From Bacilli bacterium (lineage in GTDB: Bacteria; Bacillota_I; Bacilli_A; ML615J-28; CAG-698): 5,650 bases of DNA. Below, piece by piece: positions 1 to 5,559 of the stretch (position 1 is the stretch's first letter; each line of letters begins with the position of its first letter). The stretch covers positions 1-5,650 of the forward strand of contig JAQUYJ010000066.1 in NCBI GenBank assembly GCA_028691905.1, given 5' to 3'. A program made the position numbers and the translations under genes. The notes beneath the pieces are model-generated. The model worked only from the letters and a program-made list of their open reading frames with translations, was not told the DNA's origin and ran no database searches.

Positions 1-426
1 CAACAGTTTGAAAATGCAATTAAATTCATTGAAGAAAAGAAATTAAATGATTGGCCTTTTCTCGGATTACTTGCCTATTGTATCAGAAATCATATTTTAA
101 AAGATAACGAGTATTACAAAACCGGTTTAAAATTGCTAAAAAAGACAGTAGCGAAGAAAGATGTTACTGCAATAAATAGATATCATTGTGATTTTGTCCG
201 TTTGATAGTTATGGAAATAGAAGAACAACCTTTGATTGATATATATGATTATTATAATGATGTCATCATTGTCAATTTGCCCATCCAACAAAATCTGTTT
301 TACGACAGTTATATTGCTTCGCAATATATAAAGGTTTTGGGGAAAATATCCCATTACAAAGAAATTTATCTGTTTCTCCAAAATTTCAATTTCCGATTAA
401 AAAACTTGCAATTAGACTTGATATGA
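1..426 (+). CDS. C-terminal part of an unrecognised, probably helical protein (5' end outside window)
   Basis: The frame is open from the first base, so the visible 141 residues are the C-terminal part of a longer protein. The TTG at 133 is not a credible start: it has no SD and coding continues upstream of it. The gene ends in TGA. The product is rich in Lys, Ile, Asn, Tyr and Leu, with no signal peptide, transmembrane segment or catalytic motif in view. The pattern suggests successive amphipathic helices, as in the TPR-like C-terminal domains of Rgg/MutR/PlcR-type regulators, whose DNA-binding domain would lie upstream. This resemblance is an impression of composition and helix periodicity only. 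In B. subtilis the gene before yrrM is mltG, but this sequence does not look like an MltG C-terminus. The base composition appears even more AT-rich than the genes after 1900. Confidence 0.6.
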   Translation, partial: QQFENAIKFIEEKKLNDWPFLGLLAYCIRNHILKDNEYYKTGLKLLKKTVAKKDVTAINRYHCDFVRLIVMEIEEQPLIDIYDYYNDVIIVNLPIQQNLFYDSYIASQYIKVLGKISHYKEIYLFLQNFNFRLKNLQLDLI

Positions 427-434
427 TTTATAAT
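406..434 (+). promoter_or_regulatory. Sigma-A-type promoter for the trmR-trhP1-trhP2 operon
   Basis: A -35 box TTGCAA (406-411, 4 of 6 matches) and a perfect -10 box TATAAT (429-434) are separated by 17 bases. The -35 lies inside the last codons of the upstream gene. Transcription would start near 440-441, inside the inverted repeat that follows, leaving a leader of under 20 bases before the trmR ATG at 458. Confidence 0.6.
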
Positions 435-435
435 A

Positions 436-456
436 GGTATACTGATGGAGTATACC
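436..456. promoter_or_regulatory. Perfect inverted repeat covering the trmR ribosome binding site (operator or hairpin)
   Basis: The arms GGTATACT (436-443) and AGTATACC (449-456) are exact reverse complements around a 5-base spacer, GATGG. The repeat begins one base after the -10 box and ends one base before the trmR start codon. The SD core GGAG (447-450) is half in the loop and half in the right arm. There is no T-run after it, so it is not a terminator. As DNA it sits where a repressor would block initiation. In RNA made by readthrough from upstream it would form a hairpin that hides the SD. The role is inferred; the symmetry is seen directly. Confidence 0.6.
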
Positions 457-457
457 G

Positions 458-1084
458 ATGAATCAATATTTAAGTGAATTAAATAAACTTCCCTCAAAAA
501 AAATCGAATCACAATTAAGAAAATATGCTACAGATAATAAAGTCCCGATTGTTTCCGAATCGGGCTTGTTCTATTTACTGCTTTTAATTCAATTGCTGGA
601 TGCAAAAAACATTCTGGAGATTGGGACAGCTATTGCCTATTCAACTATTCAAATGGCTTTGCTTCGTCCTGATATTTTAATTGATACAATCGAAAAAAGC
701 GAGGAAATGGCTAAAATAGCTCGTGATAATATAAAAAATGCGAAAGTGGAAAGACAAATAACCCTCATACAAGCCGATGCACTCGATTATAATGAGCAGG
801 ATTTAAAAGAAAATTATGATTTAATCTTTATTGATGCTGCAAAAGCCCAATATATCAATTTTTTTGAAAAATATGAAAAGCGACTGCGAAAAGGTGGGAT
901 TATCGTAAGCGATAATTTATTGTTCCATGGTTTACTTACTACAAAAGAAAAAATAGATAGCCGAAATCTCCGCGCTTTAATACGAAAAATCAGAGATTAC
1001 AACGATTGGCTCAGTAAAAACAAAAAATATGATACGCAATTTTTAGAAATTGGGGATGGAATGGCGGTGAGCCTTAAAAAATGA
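458..1084 (+). CDS. trmR: TrmR/YrrM-type tRNA 5-hydroxyuridine O-methyltransferase
   Basis: A 208-residue class I SAM-dependent O-methyltransferase of the catechol-OMT-like family 3. Visible landmarks are the SAM loop LEIGTAIAYST (about 53-63), the ribose-binding acid in TIEK (E79), FIDAAKAQY (124-132) and SDNLLFHG (151-158). D126, D152 and N153 match the family's divalent-metal ligands. There is no signal peptide, and the length is close to that of B. subtilis YrrM. YrrM (TrmR) methylates 5-hydroxyuridine at wobble position 34 of tRNA to 5-methoxyuridine. That specific role is assigned here mainly because two U32 genes of the hydroxylation step follow directly. On sequence alone it would only be a generic O-methyltransferase. 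ATG 458 is chosen for its GGAG seven bases upstream. The TGA stop overlaps the next start (ATGA). Confidence 0.85.
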   Translation: MNQYLSELNKLPSKKIESQLRKYATDNKVPIVSESGLFYLLLLIQLLDAKNILEIGTAIAYSTIQMALLRPDILIDTIEKSEEMAKIARDNIKNAKVERQITLIQADALDYNEQDLKENYDLIFIDAAKAQYINFFEKYEKRLRKGGIIVSDNLLFHGLLTTKEKIDSRNLRALIRKIRDYNDWLSKNKKYDTQFLEIGDGMAVSLKK

Positions 1085-1926
1085 AAATAATTGCTGAAAT
1101 CATATCAAAAGAGAATTTTCTCCGCTTTGATTTAGATGGCTATATTTTTAGCTATCTTTCTTTTTATACCATGGCAAACCAGCCGATGACCATTACAGAA
1201 CTGGATGATGCTGTCAAGCTGTGCCACAACCATCACAAGTTAGCGATTCTAAAACTTGATCAATGGATTGAAGAAAAGCAATTAGATTTACTTCACGATT
1301 TTTTGACGGAAATCGAATCTGTTCCGTTTGATTATATACTGTTTTCCGATTTTTCCATTCTCCATTTTTATGAGCAAAGAGCCTGTTTACACAAATTGAT
1401 TTACACAGCAAAAACATTGAACTGTAGTCTGGAAGATGTTTCCTATTGGAATGATAAACAAATAAAGGTCGTTTTATCCCACGAAATATCTTTACAGGAT
1501 ATTGAAAAAATCACAGTTCTTTCCAATGTAGTAATGGATGGGTATGGTTATTCGACGATTTTTTATTCAAAAAGAAAATTACTTTCCCTATTTGGTAAGA
1601 AATATCAGGCGAACAGACATTTGAATAATCAATTTTTCACCATTCAAGAAGAAAACAAAAGAGAAGCATATCCAATCATTCAAAATGAAAATGGAACTTT
1701 TATTTTATCAAAAGAACGTTATGGATTTATCAAAGAATTGCTTACTGTTTCTGATTTTTATTTTTATAAAATTGATACAGTTAAAATGAACGAATCGGAG
1801 TTAACAGAAATAATACAGACAATTCGTTTCATTGTCCAGCACCGACAATTACCTCAATTGCTCCCTCCCCATGCCAGTCCTTTTTTATATCAAAAAAATT
1901 TGGTTTTAAAGGAGGACACAGAATGA
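1081..1926 (+). CDS. trhP1: Short U32-family protein, TrhP1/YrrN type (tRNA 5-hydroxyuridine synthesis partner)
   Basis: A 281-residue divergent member of the peptidase U32 family, recognised by alignment to the following gene and by position. VVLSHEISLQDI (about 130-141) parallels VLARELSLDQI of the next protein. MDGYGYSTIFYSKRKLL (about 152-168) occupies the place of its FIHGGMCSSLSGRC. The EAYPIIQNENGTFILS stretch (about 195-210) is typical of this subfamily. The cysteines of the canonical U32 signature are absent, as expected for the YrrN-like branch. In B. subtilis YrrN and YrrO (TrhP1, TrhP2) are needed for prephenate-dependent formation of 5-hydroxyuridine at tRNA position 34. This protein is probably the non-cluster-binding partner, not a protease. 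The start overlaps the trmR stop by ATGA, with only a modest purine-rich SD (GGTGAG region, about 1065-1070), suggesting translational coupling. It is slightly shorter than the roughly 300-residue norm. Confidence 0.75.
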   Translation: MKIIAEIISKENFLRFDLDGYIFSYLSFYTMANQPMTITELDDAVKLCHNHHKLAILKLDQWIEEKQLDLLHDFLTEIESVPFDYILFSDFSILHFYEQRACLHKLIYTAKTLNCSLEDVSYWNDKQIKVVLSHEISLQDIEKITVLSNVVMDGYGYSTIFYSKRKLLSLFGKKYQANRHLNNQFFTIQEENKREAYPIIQNENGTFILSKERYGFIKELLTVSDFYFYKIDTVKMNESELTEIIQTIRFIVQHRQLPQLLPPHASPFLYQKNLVLKEDTE

Positions 1927-3116
1927 AGAAGATTGAACTTTTGGCACCTGCCGGCAATTTGGAAAAGTGTAAAATTGCGATTTTATATGGAGCGGATGCT
2001 GTTTATATTGGCGGAAAAAATTTCAGCTTACGAGCCCGGGCAAGCAATTTTTCCTATGAAGATATTAAGGAAGCTTGCCGATTTGCTCATGATCATGGTG
2101 CAAAGATTTATGTTACAATGAACATTGTTCCCCACCATGAAGATTTTGTTCAACTGGAACCATATTTACTTTTTTTGGAAGAAGCAGGAGTCAATGCTAT
2201 TATTTGTTCCAGTGTCTATTTAATCGATTTAGCGAAAAAGATTACCCACCGAATGGAAGTTCATCTGAGTACACAACTGTCAATTGCCAACTCGGAAGCA
2301 TGCAATTCCTTTTATAATAAGGGGATTGAGCGTATCGTTTTGGCGCGTGAACTGTCTTTGGACCAAATCAGTCAGATTCGGAAACGAACAGCTGTCGGAT
2401 TGGAAGTTTTTATTCATGGTGGAATGTGCAGTTCCTTATCAGGTCGCTGTGTATTAAGCAATCACATGGTTAACCGTGATGCAAACCGTGGTGGATGTGC
2501 TCATTCCTGTCGGTGGAATTACCGATTAAAAGATGAGCAGGATAAAGAAGTGCTTCCCGGTAGAATGCTGAACATGGGGTCCAAGGATCTGATGGCTCTT
2601 CATGCTGTTCCAGTATTAATGGATATTGGAATCGATTCCTTGAAAATTGAAGGAAGGATGAAATCGGATTATTATCTTGCCACGGTTATCAAATGCTATC
2701 GTGAACTGATTGATACCTATGCCGCAGGTAAAGAAATCAATTATCAGCGACTGGAAGAAGAAATCGCAAAAGCAGAAAACAGGGAAACAGCTACAGGATT
2801 TTTATTCCATGAAGTGGGAATTGAAGAACAGGTATATGGAAGTGATTCCCACCCAACTAAAGAATTTGTCGGAATGGTCCTCGATTACGACGAACAAACA
2901 AAACTGACCAGAATCGAGCAAAGAAATTACTTTAAACCAGGGGATAAATTGGAGTTTTTTGGACCGCAATTACCGAATACACAATGGATAGTGGATTGTA
3001 TTTGGGACGAAGAAAGAAATATATTGGATGCTGCCCGCCATCCCAAGCAAAAAATATTATTGAAACTGCCTTTCAGGGTACAGCCAAAAGACATGATTCG
3101 TCTGGTTTTAAAATAG
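1923..3116 (+). CDS. trhP2: U32-family protein, TrhP2/YrrO type (prephenate-dependent tRNA uridine-34 hydroxylation)
   Basis: A 397-residue full-length U32-family protein. The N-terminus LLAPAGNLEKCKIAILYGADAVYIG (about 6-29) starts the TIM-barrel-like domain. The signature region EVFIHGGMCSSLSGRC (161-176) through NRGGCAHSCR (188-197) supplies four cysteines, C169, C176, C192 and C196, spaced like an Fe-S ligand set. SLKIEGRMKS (239-248) is the second conserved block. The C-terminal portion after about 310 resembles the small beta-barrel of YrrO and YegQ. Relatives make 5-hydroxyuridine at the tRNA wobble position with prephenate and depend on Fe-S assembly; the old 'collagenase/protease' label is misleading. 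ATG 1923 is fixed by AGGAGG at 1910-1915, inside the end of trhP1, plus an ATGA overlap. This is the strongest SD in the operon. It stops at TAG, followed by AAT TAA. Confidence 0.88.
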   Translation: MKKIELLAPAGNLEKCKIAILYGADAVYIGGKNFSLRARASNFSYEDIKEACRFAHDHGAKIYVTMNIVPHHEDFVQLEPYLLFLEEAGVNAIICSSVYLIDLAKKITHRMEVHLSTQLSIANSEACNSFYNKGIERIVLARELSLDQISQIRKRTAVGLEVFIHGGMCSSLSGRCVLSNHMVNRDANRGGCAHSCRWNYRLKDEQDKEVLPGRMLNMGSKDLMALHAVPVLMDIGIDSLKIEGRMKSDYYLATVIKCYRELIDTYAAGKEINYQRLEEEIAKAENRETATGFLFHEVGIEEQVYGSDSHPTKEFVGMVLDYDEQTKLTRIEQRNYFKPGDKLEFFGPQLPNTQWIVDCIWDEERNILDAARHPKQKILLKLPFRVQPKDMIRLVLK

Positions 3117-3129
3117 AATTAAAATATGC

Positions 3130-3158
3130 TTGCATTTTTATTCTTTCATTGGTATAAT
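3130..3158 (+). promoter_or_regulatory. Sigma-A-type promoter of greA
   Basis: A -35 box TTGCAT (3130-3135, 4 of 6) and a perfect TATAAT (3153-3158) are 17 bases apart, in the 69-base gap after trhP2. Transcription should begin near 3165, giving a leader of about 20 bases that contains GGAGG at 3175-3179. No terminator is visible after trhP2, so readthrough from the tRNA-modification operon may also reach greA. Confidence 0.7.
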
Positions 3159-3185
3159 ATGATATAAAATTAGTGGAGGTGCTTT

Positions 3186-3644
3186 ATGAACGGGAAACAT
3201 CAATTGACGCAGCAAGGCTTAGAAGAGCACAAAAAAGAACTGGAAAAATTAAAAAATGTCGATCGGATTCGCAATATTGAAGAGTTGAAAGAAGCTCGGG
3301 CCCAAGGGGATTTATCGGAAAATGCGGATTATGATGCAGCTCGTGACGAGCAAGCCAGAATTGAAAACAGAATTAAAGAACTGGAAAATATCATAAAGAA
3401 TTCGGTTATTATCAATGGAACTTCTACGAATAATTTAGGCAAAACGATTGAAGTTGAATTTATGGAAATGGATCTTGTCGCGAAGTACACACTGGTAGGA
3501 AGCTTGGAATCCAACCCTGGCAATAACAAAATTTCAAACGAATCACCACTGGGCTTAGCTCTTTTAAAGGCAAAGATCGGTGAAGTAGTCCATGTGAAAA
3601 CAGAATCCAATGAATTTGATATAAGAGTTAAAAGTATCGTATAA
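3186..3644 (+). CDS. greA: Transcription elongation factor GreA
   Basis: A 152-residue GreA of near-standard length (about 158). The N-terminal antiparallel coiled coil spans roughly 8-75. Its tip carries ARAQGDLSENADYDAARDEQ (37-56), with the acidic D42 and E45 that enter the RNA polymerase secondary channel and help place the catalytic metal for cleavage of backtracked RNA. The C-terminal FKBP-like domain, about 80-152, holds the SPLGLALLKAKIGEVV block (120-135), the counterpart of SPIGKALLGKKVGD in other GreA proteins. The coiled-coil wording resembles Erysipelotrichia and Mollicutes sequences as I remember them. ATG 3186 has GGAGG six bases upstream. It has its own promoter and a terminator at the stop codon, so it can act as a single-gene unit. 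Confidence 0.95.
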   Translation: MNGKHQLTQQGLEEHKKELEKLKNVDRIRNIEELKEARAQGDLSENADYDAARDEQARIENRIKELENIIKNSVIINGTSTNNLGKTIEVEFMEMDLVAKYTLVGSLESNPGNNKISNESPLGLALLKAKIGEVVHVKTESNEFDIRVKSIV

Positions 3645-3664
3645 AAGCCGTAATGGGCTTTTTT
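3643..3664 (+). terminator. Rho-independent terminator of greA
   Basis: The stem AAAAGCC (3643-3649) pairs with GGCTTTT (3656-3662) around the 6-base loop GTAATG, and the T-run continues to 3664. The stem starts within the greA stop codon. With three G-C pairs it is compact and may be only partly efficient. Confidence 0.65.
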
Positions 3665-3683
3665 ACTTTATTCAAAAATATGG

Positions 3684-3712
3684 TTGAATTAAAAACCAAT
3701 TTGTGTTAGAAT
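3684..3712 (+). promoter_or_regulatory. Sigma-A-type promoter with extended -10 for the ROK-like gene and asnA
   Basis: A -35 box TTGAAT (3684-3689, 4 of 6) lies 17 bases before TAGAAT (3707-3712, 5 of 6). TG at 3704-3705 forms an extended -10. A T-tract (about 3724-3731) and a strong SD, AGGAGG at 3732-3737, follow, five bases before ATG 3743. Confidence 0.65.
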
Positions 3713-3742
3713 AGATTTGAAAATTTTTTTTAGGAGGCACTT

Positions 3743-5122
3743 ATGAAATATGTACCCAGTTTAGACAAAGGCTTTCAACCCGCAGCTTTAATGATTCAAA
3801 ATTTCTTGAAAAGAGTTCAAGAAAGCGGTTCGCTCAATGAAATTGTACTTTGTCTGGAAAGAGCAAAAGGATACAATTATGTCTATAAAATGAATGTATT
3901 CCCTGATCAAACCGGACATGATGAAGAAAATTTCGAAATAGTGGAACGAATCGTGAAATCTTTACTGTGGATGGTTGGGGGTTACAAACTCTACGTTGCG
4001 AATTCACCCCTTCTAGCAAAAAAACTGCAGGAAGCTTATTCTTCAAACGGAATTCGCGCTTTTGATTTTCATTTCATGTCAAAAGTATTTGAAGCTCCAT
4101 TTGAGGTAATTGCGTGCAAAGATGCGACAAAACTTGTTGAAGTACGGCAGGCAATTCACATGGAAAATAATTTGAATGGCTGTCGGATTGGTTTTGATGC
4201 CGGAGGATCGGACCGAAAGGTTTCAGCGGTTATTGATGGAAAAGTAGTCTTTAGTGATGAGGTAGTGTGGTTTCCAAAAATAAAGAATGATCCCCAATAT
4301 CATTATGATGGAATTATGGATTCAATCAAAACAGCAGCAAGTTATATGCCACGTGTTGATTCGATTGGTGTTTCAACAGCCGGAATATGTGTTGATAATA
4401 AAATCATGGTTGCATCTTTATTCATTAAAGTACCGGATGAACTATACGACAATAAAGTAAAAAATATTTATAAAGATATTGCGAAAGAATTCGGTGACAT
4501 TCCTTTAGTCGTTGCAAATGATGGGGATGTAACAGCTTTGGCTGGAGCAATGGAATTAAAAACAGATAAAATATTGGGAATAGCGATGGGAACAAGCGAA
4601 GCAGGGGGATATATTGGCGATAATATGGCCCTTTACGGCTGGCTTAATGAACTGGCTTTCGTTCCTGTTGATTTTAATCAAAACGCAAAGATAGATGAGT
4701 GGAGTGGGGATTACGGCTGTGGTGTCAAATACTTTTCCCAGGACAGTGTAATAAAACTTGCTGAATATGGGGGATTCCAATTTGACCCGAATGATTCTCC
4801 GGCAAGACGACTGGCAATCATTCAGGATCTCTATGCGAAAGATGATCCGCTGGCTCATGAAATATTTGAAAATATTGGAATTTATTTGGGATATACAATT
4901 GCTTACTATTCCATGTTCTATGATATTAAACACATTTTGTTACTGGGACGGGTTGTGAGCGGCAGAGGTGGAAACACCATTCTTGCGAAGGCAAGAGAAG
5001 TGCTGTACAACGAATTCAATGAACTGGCAAATATTATTATGCACCTGCCAGATGAGAAGAACAGACGGGTTGGACAGTCAATTGCTGCAGCAAGTCTGCC
5101 CATTGTCCACTTTGAATCATGA
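3743..5122 (+). CDS. ROK-like ASKHA-fold protein with extra N-terminal domain, function unknown
   Basis: A 459-residue protein. Residues about 1-145 form an N-terminal region I do not recognise, with no helix-turn-helix evident. From about 147 a sugar-kinase/ROK-like ATPase fold begins: the phosphate-1 loop IGFDAGGSD (149-157), GVSTAGI (209-215), PLVVANDGDVTALAGA (254-269) with the putative catalytic Asp D260 after Asn259, and the phosphate-2 loop MGTSEAGGYIG (282-292). The usual ROK zinc site is degenerate. The GE-x-GH position reads NELAF (302-306), and the CxCGxxGCxE region reads SGDYGCGVKY (321-330), leaving one cysteine. It could be a divergent sugar kinase or a non-catalytic sensor. A classical NagC/XylR-type repressor seems unlikely because no DNA-binding domain is seen. 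No signal or membrane segment is visible. The start is supported by AGGAGG, and the TGA stop overlaps the asnA start, so the two are probably cotranscribed. Confidence 0.72.
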   Translation: MKYVPSLDKGFQPAALMIQNFLKRVQESGSLNEIVLCLERAKGYNYVYKMNVFPDQTGHDEENFEIVERIVKSLLWMVGGYKLYVANSPLLAKKLQEAYSSNGIRAFDFHFMSKVFEAPFEVIACKDATKLVEVRQAIHMENNLNGCRIGFDAGGSDRKVSAVIDGKVVFSDEVVWFPKIKNDPQYHYDGIMDSIKTAASYMPRVDSIGVSTAGICVDNKIMVASLFIKVPDELYDNKVKNIYKDIAKEFGDIPLVVANDGDVTALAGAMELKTDKILGIAMGTSEAGGYIGDNMALYGWLNELAFVPVDFNQNAKIDEWSGDYGCGVKYFSQDSVIKLAEYGGFQFDPNDSPARRLAIIQDLYAKDDPLAHEIFENIGIYLGYTIAYYSMFYDIKHILLLGRVVSGRGGNTILAKAREVLYNEFNELANIIMHLPDEKNRRVGQSIAAASLPIVHFES

Positions 5123-5559
5123 GCATCATTGTTCCCTCGGAGTACCAATCAAAGCTGACTTTATTTGAAACACAACAGGCTATAAAAGTGATTAAAGATG
5201 TTTTTCAGCTTCAATTGGAAAAATATCTTCACCTTATTCGGGTATCGGCCCCATTGTTTGTTGAAACAAAAACCGGTTTAAATGACAATTTGAATGGATT
5301 TGAATCACCGGTGGCATTTGAATTGAAACACTCGAAACAAAAAGTTGAAATCGTTCAGTCGCTTGCAAAATGGAAAAGAATGGCTTTACAGAAATATCAA
5401 ATTCCTTTGGGAAAAGGAATTTATACGGATATGAATGCTATTCGCCCCGATGAAAGAACGGACAACTTACATTCCATTTATGTCGATCAATGGGATTGGG
5501 AACAAGTTATTGAAGAAAAAGACCGTCATTTATCCTATTTGTATCAAACCGTGCAATAG
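5119..5559 (+). CDS. asnA: Aspartate-ammonia ligase AsnA, N-terminal 146 residues, cut short by in-frame TAG
   Basis: AsnA makes asparagine from aspartate, ammonia and ATP in the cytoplasm and has a class II aminoacyl-tRNA-synthetase-like fold. Recognised stretches are KLTLFETQQAI (12-22), RVSAPLFV (41-48), GLNDNLNG (53-60), SLAKWKRMAL (81-90), DMNAIRPDER (104-113) and LHSIYVDQWDWE (117-128). D56, R109, Q124 and D126 align with E. coli D46, R100, Q116 and D118, by alignment from memory. The family is about 330-340 residues, so this is under half a protein. TAG at 5557 replaces a residue just after TVQ in the family's 'TV-x-x-I' helix, and the same frame carries on as AsnA beyond it. There is no SD; the ATG overlaps the upstream TGA (ATGA) and an in-frame TGA at 5113 excludes earlier starts, so translation is probably coupled to the ROK-like gene. 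Residue 80 is Gln where E. coli has His. Confidence 0.85.
   Translation: MSIIVPSEYQSKLTLFETQQAIKVIKDVFQLQLEKYLHLIRVSAPLFVETKTGLNDNLNGFESPVAFELKHSKQKVEIVQSLAKWKRMALQKYQIPLGKGIYTDMNAIRPDERTDNLHSIYVDQWDWEQVIEEKDRHLSYLYQTVQ
5258..5273 (+). repeat. 16-base direct repeat in asnA, copy 1
   Basis: TTGTTGAAACAAAAAC is identical to 5573-5588, 315 bases downstream. Both copies are in the same codon phase and encode VETKT. The first 12 bases also form a small inverted repeat (TTGTT GA AACAA). In low-complexity, AT-rich coding DNA this may be chance. Confidence 0.4.

Noticed and set aside
133..426. Separate 97-residue gene starting at TTG 133
   Set aside because: The frame is open to the window's first base with similar coding character and there is no SD before the TTG, so it is the tail of a larger gene.
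436..456. The inverted repeat as a rho-independent terminator of the first gene
   Set aside because: The stem is AT-rich and is followed by the trmR start codon, not a T-run.
1923..3116. Annotation of the U32 gene as a collagenase/protease
   Set aside because: No protease catalytic set is visible. The four-cysteine signature and the neighbouring trmR and short U32 genes fit tRNA hydroxylation.
4556..4933. 125-codon open frame on the minus strand within the ROK-like gene
   Set aside because: It lies antisense to a well-supported gene, has no SD or recognisable motif, and its Cys/Ser/Phe/Ile-rich composition is that of a shadow frame.
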